A stretch of DNA of 64,000 nt from Eumeta japonica (Eukaryota; Arthropoda; Insecta; Lepidoptera; Psychidae), in the NCBI GenBank assembly GCA_005406025.1, contig BGZK01001022.1, forward strand, positions 162,710 to 226,709. The letters run 5' to 3'. Numbering within the stretch: position 1 is the first letter of the stretch; every line of letters starts with the position of its first letter. Made by a program: the position numbers and the translations under genes. This document shows, in pieces, positions 11,152 through 22,642 of this stretch. The notes beneath the pieces are model-generated. The model did no database searches and had not been told where the DNA came from. It saw nothing but the letters and a program-made list of their open reading frames with translations.

Positions 11152-11613
11152 GTTCAAAATTTAAGTTGAAAAATGTTTATAACAAGCTTTAATGCGACCA
11201 TTGAAATAAATCTTGTAAATATTACTTTTAAATTTGAAAATAAAATCAAACCTCAATAACTAAATAATGACAACAATGATTTAGTATTTTTTTTAACAAC
11301 TTGTCATTATTTCTACCAGCAGTATTTGATTGTTTCCTGCCAAAATTAAAACACAGACTACTATTATTTTGTTTAACTAGTCATTTTATTTGTCAATATT
11401 GGCTCTCCTCAAATACTAGTAAAATACAAATATTTAAAATTAATTTAATGCGCGAGCTCAAGAAAAAGTCGTAAAATACAAAGTAATTATTAATGAAAGT
11501 CGCAATAATATTAAAAAGGAACTAAAGGAGAAAATATCAAAAAAGATTTATAAAAAATATTTTTTTTTTCTATGTTTTGTAAAAAAAAAGCTTTAACTAC
11601 GTATGTTTTAGAG

Positions 11614-11765
11614 TTGCATACCTCAAAAGGAAAAAAGGAATCCTCGTAGGATCACTTGATTGTCCACCTGTTTGTCAAGACTCTTTCTCAGGGACGAGTG
11701 GTGGGTATCGATCAGAAATTAATACCAAATAATGAGGTTACTGTCCATTGGAGTTCTAGAAATAT
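11614..11765 (+). repeat. Dispersed insect repeat (CTCAAAAGGAAAAA family)
   Basis: The sequence CATACCTCAAAAGGAAAAA, then GGATCACTTGATTGTCC, then GTTTGTCAAGAC and CTTTCTCAGGGACG follows the order of a repeat common in moth and butterfly genomes. In typical copies it begins GTTCCGTACCTCAAAAGG and carries a GTCT-rich stretch. A related, more decayed copy lies at 30715-30960. It has no coding capacity. The family statement is from memory. Confidence 0.5.
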
Positions 11766-13383
11766 CAAGTTTGTAAGCTAACCTAATTAATCTTATGGCC
11801 ATTTATGCCTTATATTTTGACACATCGTAAGTAAATCAAAACCTATAGGATACATGCCATTAACCTGAAATTATATAATTTGTCAAGAAGCAAAATCTCA
11901 TAGCATAAATAAAGGAAGACATGAAATGATATTTGCAGTTTTCTTGAGCACATTTATCCAGATGTTGTTATATGTGTTAAAAAATCTACATGTATATGTT
12001 TTTGACCTTCTTTTTTTTTGTTTTGAACATACGTATACAATAAAACGACATATAAGTATTAATATATTTTCTTTATTATCATTGAAATTATTTTTTCTAC
12101 TATGAGGCCATATAACAAAAAAAAATTAATGATCAGACACATCTTCGTAATAATGTTTTTAACACTACGAATTTACTCATGCTGTTAGTTAATAACTACT
12201 TAGATGAATCATAAAAATGAATTATCCAATCACTAAAAAAATTTAAATACAATAACTTTTACCAAAAAAAATTGGAAACCGCTTTTAAAAACGTGTTAGT
12301 TAAAATGATTTATTGTTTTTGCAGTCCGCGCCAGCTAAAGATATGGCAAACGCAGTTTTGTTTTAGCTTTATTACTTTTTTTTTTGTAAAAGGTATTTTA
12401 TAAACCATAATGCCAATAACTCTGTCGAACATGTCTCACTGTGCATGAAGAGTGACGCATATAAACGACAACGTCATCAAACACCTCTGAAAACTTTACC
12501 AAAAATAATTTCAATTAATGTTCATATAGCCGTTTTTAAGAAATAAAAGAAAAACTAATAAAAAATTGTATGTAACCCTTTTAATGATATGTTAACGTAT
12601 TCTACTTTTTATATAATGGTGTTGCACATGAATTCAAATTCCAAATATGTTTACTTGATAAACTAGAACATAACATTTGAAATACGTTTTGTTATTTATA
12701 CGATCTAGGCCTCGTTAAGAAGTTAACAGGATTTGTCCTATTTGATGCCCCATTTCTTCAAACACTCCCGAACTATTTTCATTTTTCTTTTGCTATATAA
12801 TAATTGCGATAGAACGTAATTATCTTAGATTATGAAGTATTTGAAACGAAAGTTCTGTAACTTAACTTATTTTCTAATTAAAAAAACATATAGTTATTTT
12901 AATGCTCCATTATAAATTAACTGTGAACTTACTGTTCATAAATTATTTTCATGATAGTTTAATATAAAAAATACAGTAAAATATATATTTCCTTAAAACT
13001 ACATTATATTCTATCGTTGTAATTTAGTAGTCAACTTTTAATGATTTTTAAAAATTTATGTATGGAAGTCTTCGACCTCACTCTCTCGTATATTAAACGC
13101 AACACTATCATACACCCGAAACAGAGAGGTCGTATGAATCATAGATTAGTGAATGACAGAGGAGCAGAGTTCCGATATATTCTTCTCTATGGCTGCGATC
13201 CTTTCTACCCGTGAGGTCTATTCCTCTCAGAATTGATGCAAACTAACGATATGTTGTATTGTTACAATTTATATCTTGACAAAATAAATGAACAAGATTT
13301 TTAAATAAAATTGCGTTTCTTTTTCAATTGTATGTGGCATCTTCTAACAAATCATCCTTTCTTTTTTTTTAATAAAATAAATA
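11766..13383. other. AT-rich spacer, no gene seen
   Basis: No supported frame, exon or paired inverted repeat. Long poly-A and poly-T runs are frequent. A GC-richer patch at about 13060-13240 is unassigned. Confidence 0.45.
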
Positions 13384-14014
13384 CAATCTAACACCCATTT
13401 CCCAGAAGGGTAAGCAGAGACTATAGATTTCCATACGGTACGATATTTACATATTACCTATCTCTCATGCTTCACTGACATTCCGATACGGTGACAGATA
13501 TTCATACCCGACGGACGTGTGGTTGCGACCCTCGGGACAACCTCCGCTCCCGCGAGTGCGATCGACTTCGTAAATACCTCCGGCAACTAGTAATGCCGTC
13601 GAGGTCGCGCCCGACGCTCACGGGGGCTAACGCAGGCCGCCCTGCGCGCGTGCGTGCTACAGAACACGCGCGCCGTGTCCCGGACCGACCTGCGTACGCA
13701 AACTACCCTCAAAGAGATCCCCGGACATACATAGCACCAAAGCCGATGTCGCCGCATCTTTAATTATTGAAATGCAGGCGACACGGCACCGTGGCCACCA
13801 CGGACGTGCTTACGAAACGCACTGGTACGGCCGCCCTCCGCGCTCGACGGACGCTGAATGCGGCCGACGCTGCGCGCCTACCACACTGCGGACGTCGTGG
13901 GAAAGATTTTAAATTGCGGACCGACACTTCAGGATGCTCCTCGCCGACTGGATTGACCACCCTAACGAGGGCCTAGAGCCCTAAGAAGCCGGATTCACCT
14001 GTCGTGAACGTGAA

Positions 14015-14045
14015 CACCTAACATTATGATTCATAATGTTAGGTG
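14015..14045. repeat. Perfect 15-bp palindrome with one-base centre
   Basis: CACCTAACATTATGA at 14015-14029 is followed by T and then its exact inverse complement at 14031-14045. It lies inside the decayed LINE, so it may be the footprint of a tiny insertion or an inverted duplication. Confidence 0.6.
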
Positions 14046-14792
14046 CATAATTTATGAAGGACACCGCGACGGAGCAAGAGGTATGGAGGCAGCGGATCGC
14101 TGACGCGTGCTACCTAGGCTGCTGCCTACCATGGATAGCCTGATCAGCGGTCGGCGGCTCACCGATGCGTGCTGCCTTGACCAACGGGCGGCGGTCGGCA
14201 GTGTGCGCGGCTTAAACCATATGGAGCGGACCGCTGCGCGTGATACTAGCCGTGGCTGGTTGGCAGGCGACGTGCGCAGCCGGGTCTGCTATCGTCGATT
14301 ACCGCTCCTGATGCCGGATGCACCCCTCCACCTACCGGTATGCGCATGCGCAATGATGCGCGCGCGTTCGCAAGTGGTTCGCCGTCTGCACCTGCGACGG
14401 AAACCATCACGAAGCGCCCCCTGAATACAATTGAACCCCGAATAAGAAGAAAAGAACAAACTGAAATTGATAGAAGACGAGCTTATGATTGAAGACGTCT
14501 GGATCGTCATCGTGTCATCGTGACAACTACGGACAGATATCTTAACTCCTGCCACACGGATAGCCGATTAATCGACACACAGCTGCACCCGCGGCAGGGT
14601 GTGGAAGACCCGCTAACGAACTGACATCTCGAAGACGGCCGCCCTATTGACCGCCCAACAGCGTATCATGCCACCGAAGCTGAGATTCCGGGGACAGGAA
14701 GTGGAATGGCAGACCAGGGTGCGATACCTGGGCGTACAGATCGACCGCTCCATACACATGGTAACTCAGGTGGAACATGTCATCCGCCAGAG

Positions 14793-15041
14793 CAGAGTTG
14801 CAAAAATTTTAATGTAAAATGTAATGCAATGCTCATTACATTTTTTAATGATAATTACGTATTCATTCATTACTCATTAAACAATTAATGAAAATGAAAA
14901 TGAAAATGTAATGCATTAGAAAAAGTAATGCATTTTTTACAACTCTGAGATAATTACGTACTCATTCATTACTCATTAAACAATTAATGAGTAATGAAAA
15001 TGTAATGCATTAGAAAAAGTAATGCACTTTTTGCAACTCTG
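14793..15041 (+). mobile_element. hAT-type MITE inserted in the LINE
   Basis: This 249-base element starts CAGAGTTGCAAAA and ends TTTTTGCAACTCTG, which are inverted copies. It is flanked by 8-base near-duplicates, CGCCAGAG at 14785-14792 and CACCAGAG at 15042-15049, the length expected of hAT elements. Removing it rejoins the LINE reading frame around 'IRQ-SRAA'. Inside, a unit of about 99 bases (ATAATTACGTA..CATTCATTACTCATTAAAC) is tandemly repeated from 14851 and 14950. The first unit also ends with a TTTTTTACAACTCTG end-like motif. There is no coding capacity. Confidence 0.8.
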
Positions 15042-15700
15042 CACCAGAGCAGAGCCGCGCGGAGCATACTGCGCCCAGTTCTCCCATCGCATCTACCGCT
15101 CCGAGCCAAAGTCGCCCTGTATAAAGACTACGTCCATTCCCAGCTTACGTACGCGACTCCAGCATAGTACGCACTCTGTTCCGCATCGCAAAGGAAGAGG
15201 ATCAAGCCCAGCAGAACATCGCCCTACGGATGGTCGTGGGAGTGGGACGGTATGTCTTAAATGACGTAAACGCTCGCGACCTCAGTATCGAAACCGTAAA
15301 GGAATTCATCCAGCGCATCGCTCGCCGGATGTGCGACATCGCCGACCAGGGCCCCTATGAATTCTCCCGGAATATCGCACCGATGCACGAGAGGTCGCCG
15401 AGCAGCCGACCCCTCCTCAGAGAACTTCTCAAAACGCCTCCCCCTAAAAATTAAATACACTGCGAGAGATGGACCCCATTAATTGGACCCCCGAAAGGGG
15501 GTCGCTACCACTTGGATCCGTCGAGGTCGTATCCCCGACGAGAAGACGCCCGGGGCATGAGGCAACAATAAGTCTCCGTTCCGTACCTGCGACCAAGAAA
15601 AGGTCGCGGATGACCCACGAACGAACTGACATCCATCACTGACATACAAGCTCGTTGGTTTCGGGTGCTTAAAATTTGGCCCTTTCCTCTTCTGATTTAC

Positions 15701-16092
15701 TATAAAATGCATTAATATGTAGTTCACTAATAAATATTAATGTTTATTGATTAAAGTAAATTATGCCAAAAATTATGATTAGCTGATGATTAAAAATGTA
15801 ATGTAGATATACAAGATTGCAACGTCATTAAAGATATTTTCAAAATAAATAAAGAATTTGATTATCGATATAAATCATTTTTACGATGTATCTAATGGCA
15901 ATAATACATATGAATATTCATTTTACGTAAATTACAAGTTTATAAAATCGAAGTTGCCATCTCATTATCTAAAAACTAACTCTTAAACTTAATTTATAGT
16001 TTCAAAGTTGTTTTTAAATTATATAATAAAGGAATATTTCTGAATATATAGTACGTATTTACTATATAGTTAAATACACGTATTGATAATAA
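15701..16092. other. Spacer downstream of carrier gene A
   Basis: AT-rich. It probably holds the 3' untranslated region of the minus-strand carrier gene that ends at 16093. No other feature seen. Confidence 0.4.
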
Positions 16093-19000
16093 CTAGTTCT
16101 GTTCCCGTAGATATTCTTCTAGTATCTTCAATTGATCCCAGCACATCAGTAGAAGCACAGTGTGCGGTCCCAAACGTAAGTAGTTCGCTACGACGCCTTT
16201 GTAAATTCCCATTACACCTTCAGACCGCAAAATTTTCATGAAACAATCCGTTGTGCCTTTGTAAAGCGTGCCTCTGTTTTGACCGTCAACGGCTGAAAAA
16301 AGAAACAATATATGCAAATATGGTAATAATAAAAGTGATTCGATAACAATCAAAATCAATAAAAAAAAATTATTTAAATTTCCTGATTAACGTAATTGAG
16401 TTAAATTATTCCTGCCACATAAATCACATGAAAAATTAGTTTATTAAATAATATATAATAGGAGATGTAAAAATTCAATTAAAGAATGGGAGGCATAGCC
16501 TATTTCTAGTTGCAAGTCAATGCGCAATCTTTCACTAACATATAAGATAGCGTCAGTTAGTTATTTTTACATAACATTAGTTATATTAATCAGTCATTAG
16601 TTATATTATACGTATAACTAATGAGAAACACAAAGAGAGCAAAATAGCGTGCACGAGCGGATACATATGTACCCAAATTGAAATAAGCTAGATTTACAAC
16701 CAAAAAATTTTCTTTGTTGAATAATGATAAGGTATGCGTTAAAATATTTTCTTTACAATAATAATAAGTGCGAACACAAATTTATCCGTCTATGAAAAGT
16801 GTACCTATTTAAGAATTGTGGAAAGTTTTTGTCTAAAAATATTCATTTCCATCGATAAGTGTATTATAATATGTATTTTCTATAGAGAAACGTTTATTTT
16901 CATCATGTATTTTTCTTTCAAAATAGTGAATTTATACTACAGATAATATAGAATACTGGAAAATTTCCATATTAATTTTAGGTTATCGAATTTGCTAACA
17001 AATAATATTTCTTTGAGAAAAATTTTTATTGCATCTCACCTTTTTAAATTTTATACTCCCCCTTTCTGTAAACTTTATTTCCAATATCTCCCAAAAAGAA
17101 AAAAAAACAGTAATACTAAAAAAATGTCAACGTCTACTAAAAAGGTTCAATTACATTTTATTAAAAATCATGATTCCTTGTAAATTATTATAATAGCATT
17201 TCACCTAGTCTTAATGAGTAATTTTACAGCAATCTCGTCGACCTTTTTTTGGAAAGGAGGAAACTGTAGTCATAAAAACTAGAACTAAATTTATTTTTTT
17301 TTTTTATTATAAAGAAAGTTAATAATTACAAAAACGAATAATAACATTAAAAAAATAGATTTACGTTGATTTGAAAGACGAGTAGCAGCAACATCGAACG
17401 GATTGAGGCATAGTGTCATGGCGAGCCCGCCAAGATTGGCGCCCATGAACGACAGCGCCAACGGGGAGGCCGAGAACCAGCCGCGTTCACGCAGAAAATC
17501 TTTGGCGTAACCAAAACTGATCATCTGTGCAGCGCTGCCCACGGTCCCGCGTAAAGTTTGCGGCGTTACCCCCCGAAATAGACCTGCAATAAATTTAGTA
17601 AGACACAGCAAAAATTGTAAGTAGGACATGGTATCTAACAAAATAATTCCCTCTATGTTGTACTAGAAAACGTACGTCTGCAAAATACGTTCTATATCGT
17701 CATACCTTTCAAACATATTATATCGATCTATAGTAGCTTTCGCATGCCCATTCACACGTCAAAATTATGCCCATACTGCTAGTGTAAAACTTCGATGTGA
17801 TAACATGCGCGCAGAAAAAATACCTACCTAATTAAAATTGCTATTATATTATCTACTATTAAATATCAATATTTTCACTCATTATTAGGTGTGAACTATA
17901 ATTATTCAAATACTTGTAAATAGCCATGAGCTCGAAACGAATCACGTGTTCAACTAACTGCGATATATAGACGTATCCGAGTGTACTTTTTCTGGCTACT
18001 CTGTAAAGGGAACATAGCGTGAAGTTAAGTAACATAAAATTCCCATTCATATCATACAGCAAAAAGAAAGCCGTTTAATTTCTAATGTCTATAATCCGTT
18101 GGACGGCACGAAGTCTCGCGGAAACAGTAATTGTGTAATAGTTCAACTGTAAAAAATGTTAATGTCATTTACTGTGTCAGGTACCTAGGTACTCCGATGT
18201 AAATACTAGAAGAGTATTGTAATACATCTGATTTGAATTCTTTCAATTTCTACATTTCCGCAGATTCTATAAGTTTATACACAGAGATCCAATTAACCTG
18301 TTATTCCTTCACTTTTGTATATCTGTCGTAAAGCACTAAGAGCGCTAGCGTATGCGTGCTGGTGTCCCACGGCTATGGCTTTTGCCGCTTGAGACTGCAG
18401 TCTCGTCTTGACCAGGTAAAATGGAGTAGCGGCTACGGAACCCAATGCGCCGCCCGCAGCGGCCGCGATCGCGCTTCCTAATAACCGAGTCCTCCCCTTG
18501 TCGTCTGTTGTCAAACCTCGCCTTTCACATATACGGTAGACCCCTAAACTAAAATAAAACATCTGATTTATTCATTGTAATAATTTCTTATAGTTTTAAA
18601 TTATAACTAAATAATCTATTTATAAAATAAAATGTTTTGACTTAAAGAGATAAAGACGAGTCACAAATGCGGATTTTATCATAAAATAGTTTGATTTATA
18701 TTATTATTAAAGTATCAATATTTCAACATTTTATATTTGTTATTAATTCTCAAGATAATTCTTTTTTTATAAATGGGCGTAAATAAGAAATTGTACAAAT
18801 AAATAAAACTGGAGACAAAATTGCTAAAAAGATTTCAATGTTATTTTTACTATTATAATAAGACATTTCTTTAGAATTTCTTGTTTAATATAAAGTAGCA
18901 TAAACCTTTTAGAAAATATGTAATTAAGAATATTACAAAAACTTTCAAATTTTTCGAATTTTATATAGCAGTTGTGTACGTGAAAATTTATATACATTTT

Positions 19001-22000
19001 CACTACAGCAAATCTTAAGATAACACTTTCTCTATTAAAAAGCGACATGTTTGTTCTACGATTTTATTATACACATAAAGAATATATAAATTGGGTATTT
19101 GACAATTTTTTAAAAAGTATTTTATTGTATTCTTAGGACACCAAAATTACGATTGATAATTGTCTATTTCGTTTTTAAAGTTAATTTATAACAAAAACAG
19201 TCATTTTAAATAATACGATTCAAAATTCCCGCCAAAACAGCGTTCACGTCAAGAAACGTGACAAATTAGGCCGTGACGTCACGATTCAATAAACAGTGAG
19301 TGAAGTGAATGATCCGTGAGTGTGAAAACTGTTTTTCTTGAAATCTCGAAGAAATGGCTTCGTCATCATACAAAGTTTGCACAGTTCCTTGCTGTACAAG
19401 TACAACAATAAAAAAATCCCAATAAATTATTTATTCATGTGCCACAATCGGGGCCACTTCGTAAAAAGTGGCTGCAATTAGCACGACGCGATCCGTCCAC
19501 TGTATCACCTAAATCTTCAATTTATTTTTGCGAGGACCATTTTGATGTGAGTATTATTCATTTATTTAGTCGTCAAATACTAGTATTATAGTGATAAATA
19601 CCAAATAACTTTAAAATAAAATTACTTGTGAGGTTAGTATTTTCCATATAAATAATACTTGTTTGTTTTATTACAGCTGCCAAATGACATGGAAAATTAC
19701 ATGGAGTACCATATTAAGGGCTCTGTCTCAGCAATAAGAATGAAACTATGCTATTAGTAGTTATATTTTGATAGACATTTTTGGCATTCTAAAACTACGT
19801 CACTTAATTATAAATTATTACCTACCGCATTAAAACCCGAAATACATTTTTGATATACATAACCTACAAAGTAAATAATGACAAAAAATATCAAAATGTT
19901 AAGGCTAAGGACATCGATTGAATTAAAACATTATAAATATATATATTGGATAGATTCCGTTTTTTGTACTTACACTGAAGTTTTCACGTTTCTAAATTCT
20001 GCAGAACAGAAGTCCGGGTTTGATGCAAAGAAATTTGCAATCATAAACGAATCAACTTTTGGCAGATTAGCACTATCAGCTTTTATAAAGTCTTTCTCCA
20101 CTATCATTTTGACTGAATAACTAATTAAATCAACACAAAATTATTATTAAAATAACACCACCGTACAAAAGTAACAGTGCAATTTGTTTGTTTATTGAAT
20201 CGTGACGTCACGCGTTCTGATTGGCTGGTGAGCCGTTTAAGTTTTGTTATTCCACTGATGTAAAATTTCTTATTTATTTTTAAGAAATAAAAATATTTAT
20301 AGTGTTTAATTTGTAAATTCACATAGATATTCTGAATCAGCATCTTGAAATCTACATAATTCAATTATTTTCTTGTTTAATTGTTAACCATGTCAAATAC
20401 CGAATTGTCGGGATGAAAGTATGTATAAAAATCGAAAATTAAGCACAAAAATGTTCATTTTAGTTCACGCTTTATTATACGTGAATTTCAATTTTAATCG
20501 TTATGCACCAGCTCTTCATCCTCGAGGACGTACCAAAATTTTGTCGTGTACACATAGACGTCGAATAAATGCTTTCTGCTCTCGGTTCTAATTGAGATCG
20601 CTTACGAAGGCTCGTACAGACAGGCGTCGTTTTCGCAATCGAAACTAACGTGACCTGCCGGTCTACCAGAAAACCCACATTAAAGCAGCGAATCCATGGA
20701 TCGCTTGGAACTTGTCGAATCTATAATTAAACGCATGCGGCCAAAATCCCGCAGTTAGCCTGATATTGTGCTAATTGCGATATTAACGGTAAAAATCGGT
20801 AAAATACCCAACATCGTTCCATCTAGTGATACTAGAAATACGTACATATTTTTCTGTACATATCTGTAGACATATCCTAATACTTGTTAAATTTATTTAA
20901 ATACATTATAATTTCTAATGTTAATAATTTCAAGATATTGACCATATTTCTTTCAAAAATGTTATTAATTCTCTATGGTTTTTCAGACAACTTCAACCTA
21001 ATGAGGTAACCACAGTACCCTATTACCGAACGAAATGGCTGTATGTACCAATAGCTGCACGACGGCAGAGCTTGACGTGTCAAGAGCAGCCGTTGACTAC
21101 CATAGATGCGTGTCGATGTGTAGACTCCAATGGCGGCGGCTGCCGTTGACGTTCATTTTCAGCATTAACGTCAGGCGCTGGCTACATAATCCAAGTAAAT
21201 AACGCGCAAAATGAAAGGAAAATGTGTAAAGAAGATTGTGATATCGATAATTTTATTAATTCTATAGAAGAACACGAATGCATATGAAATTGTACACGTG
21301 AAGACTACAACGACGACGATAGGATTATTATATTTTTTCCTTCTCCGTACAAACGGAAACTTTGGTATAAGCCAAATTTTCTTAAAATCCACCATAGAGC
21401 ATTTTTCTCATTCGTTGTCAGTTTCAGCACAACCTCTGATACCTACTAAACGTTCAGTCTTCCGCGAGCATTGACATCCTTAACGGCAAAACGAATCCAG
21501 TCAACAGCTGACGTCAAGCGTGCGAACTTCATGTCACGTTCTTATCGACCGCAAAAATGACGTCTGTCTGTACGAGCCCGTTATCCATCGAACTTATTTC
21601 CCGTATCTATAAATATCGTCAAGTATACAGCAACTACTTACTTGGACGACGTTTTAAAATAAGTTTTTACACTTTTATCTTATACTCGATGCCGCGTATT
21701 TATTATAAAAGAACTTTATAATAAAAATGTCAAGCATTAAATGACTACGTTACTTAAATAACAATACTTTGTAAAGGAGCACAAGCGTTTTTAATCCTTT
21801 ACATTCTATATACAATATAAATATATCCCTCTATAATTTTTCATCTTAATTCGTTCAGTGGTTAGACTGTCTAAACCAAAGAAACACATACAAATAGTAT
21901 AACTTGCGGATTTAAGTGTTATGTTGGTATGGATATAAAAACGCATGGGTATGGGAAAAATGATGGTTTTGCGAAAATGAAAAAAAAAATTATGACAACA

Positions 22001-22281
22001 AACCTAAAGGTGTTCAAAAAAAATTGAAATCCAAGCATTGCACTCAAACCGCTTTGCAAAGCGATAGCGCCCTCGTTCTTGGCTATCACGTAAAGTGCGT
22101 GGGGAACGTTTTTATAAAAAACTGAATGTTTGCCTCTTGCCATTAATTCTCCTTGCAATTGTAGACGCGTTTTTACCACTTCTAAAGGGTTCGTAAATAG
22201 AGTTGCGAACATAGCGGACGTTCCTCCCATAGCAAAATCTGTGATGTCACGAGCTGAGGCATTTCTTTGTGATGCCGCCAT
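16093..22281 (-). CDS. Mitochondrial carrier A, SLC25A34/35-like, 315 residues, four exons
   Basis: Exons on the minus strand: 22004-22281, 18298-18548, 17365-17583 and 16093-16292. All have GT-AG junctions and consistent phases (2, 1, 1), totalling 948 bases with TAG. The protein has the three-fold carrier repeat, each half-repeat opening with the signature: NPLEVVKTRLQLQGE (about residues 32-46), TPFYLVKTRLQSQA and NPFDVAATRLSNQ. Family members are six-helix inner-membrane transporters. The non-canonical Tyr in repeat 2 and the 'TRLxNQ' of repeat 3 match the SLC25A34/35 branch, whose substrate is not settled. The ATG at 22281 gives MAASQRNASARDITDFAMGG. Exon 2 begins with T, so residue 93 is Ser where paralogues B and C have Arg. 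GC-rich codons in exons 2 and 3 differ from copy C. Intron 1 (3.4 kb) contains the THAP element and a TIR element. Confident in family; gene-level orthology is uncertain. Confidence 0.88.
19093..20402 (+). mobile_element. THAP-bearing DNA transposon, defective (P-like candidate)
   Basis: GGGTATTTGACA at 19093-19104 is matched, with one mismatch, by the inverse of TGTCAAATACCG at 20391-20402, giving 12-bp terminal repeats. A second, internal inverted pair, CGTGACGTCACGATTCAATAAACA near 19271 and its inverse near 20190-20213, confirms the symmetry. A THAP-domain frame (19354-19757) lies near the left end. A 80-codon frame at 19878-20120 in the right half is unassigned. AATT flanks both ends but could be chance. 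The whole lies in intron 1 of carrier A, on the opposite strand. No transposase catalytic core is recognisable, so it is non-autonomous. Confidence 0.55.
19354..19757 (+). pseudogene. THAP zinc-finger exons with one frame break
   Basis: From the ATG at 19354 the frame reads MASSSYKVCTVPCC, then hits a stop after about 23 codons. A one-base shift near 19420 restores a THAP domain: NKLFIHVPQSGPLRKKW, then ARRDPSTVS and IYFCEDHFD. This gives the C2CH pattern, with Cys-x3-Cys early and FC-ED-HF late. A donor GTGAGT at 19547 and an acceptor TTACAG ending at 19676 join it to LPNDMENYMEYHI, then GSVSAIRMKL and a stop at 19757. THAP domains bind DNA and occur in P-element transposases and proteins derived from them. 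The break and the short second exon suggest it is not functional. Confidence 0.65.
20609..21578. mobile_element. DNA element with about 49-bp terminal inverted repeats
   Basis: GGCTCGTACAGACAGGCGTC at the left end is matched inversely by the right end (inverse reads GGCTCGTACAGACAGACGTC). Similarity continues through a TTTTYGC core to AACGTGAC, about 49 bases at roughly 80 percent. The 970-base element has no recognisable transposase. Ends beginning GGCTCG recall PIF/Harbinger, but no 3-bp target duplication is visible. It lies in intron 1 of carrier A. Confidence 0.6.
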
Positions 22282-22497
22282 TTAGCGACGCTATAAAAAT
22301 GACGTGAAATAAATTAGACTGTTTAAAATATTTATCATTATAAAGAAAAACTTTTATGGTGAATGCTGTGTACATACTCAAGGAAACGAATATCAATAAA
22401 ATATTGTAAAAACAATGATAGAAAGAGTTTTTTTCATTTTTTATACATATCTAACGATCTCGCTATTAATGATGCTGATGCTGCTGATTATTTCGTC

Positions 22498-22556
22498 GAT
22501 TTCATTTCCGGTTCCAATATAGGTTCCAATCTAATATTGGAACCGGAAATGAAATC
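22498..22556. repeat. Perfect 23-bp hairpin with 13-base loop
   Basis: Arm 22498-22520 (starting GATTTCATTTCCGG) is repeated exactly in inverse at 22534-22556; the loop is 22521-22533. The loop itself repeats part of an arm (GGTTCCAAT). It lies about 220 bases upstream of the carrier A start codon. Nearby GATTCCGATCC-like text also occurs at 5800-6000, so it may be part of a dispersed repeat. Confidence 0.75.
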
Positions 22557-22642
22557 GGAACTAATTCCGATCCCGTTCTCATACTCGATGGACTCGCGCT
22601 CCAGTCTGTTTTCAATTCCGATCCTGTATTAATTATATTTTC

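Larger units (their letters stand above)
13482..15635 (+). mobile_element. Jockey-like non-LTR retrotransposon, defective, with 10-bp target duplication
   Basis: A GC-rich block unlike its surroundings. The best-preserved part is the C-terminal reverse transcriptase of ORF2. It reads SKTAALLTAQQRIMPPKLRF from 14629, then VRYLGVQIDRS up to 14793. After an inserted MITE it resumes at 15050 with SRAARSILRPVLPSHLPLRA and YKDYVHSQLTYATPA. The next codon is TAG at 15165-15167, where Trp is expected. A frame shift follows near 15210, then NIALRMVVGVGRYV, RDLSIETVKEFIQRIARRM and a RELLKTPPPKN end at 15454. The block 13482-14620 is scrambled and I could not assign domains. TCACTGACAT flanks both ends (13472-13481 and 15636-15645), as expected for target-primed insertion. 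The element is inactive as written. Clade assignment is from motif memory. Confidence 0.75.
13384..15700 (+). repeat. Older dispersed repeat split by a LINE
   Basis: The left part, to 13481, reads CCCATTTCCCAGAAGGGTAA, then GACTATAGATTTCCATACGG and CATGCTTCACTGACAT. The right part, from 15636, reads TCACTGACAT, then GCTCGTTGGTTTCGGGTGCT and TAAAATTTGGCCC. These halves line up with uninterrupted copies of the same family at 23307-23720, 41750-42090 and, inverted, 49378-49525, where the two halves are adjacent. The intervening 2.15 kb is therefore an insertion. Confidence 0.65.

Noticed and set aside
7387..11157. Start of the large protein at 11157
   Set aside because: The codon there is TTG; the first ATG in frame is at 11151, two codons later, and eukaryotic starts favour ATG.
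13491..14555. Several open frames of 60-105 codons
   Set aside because: They fall in GC-rich LINE remains where stops are rare; none shows a recognisable domain.
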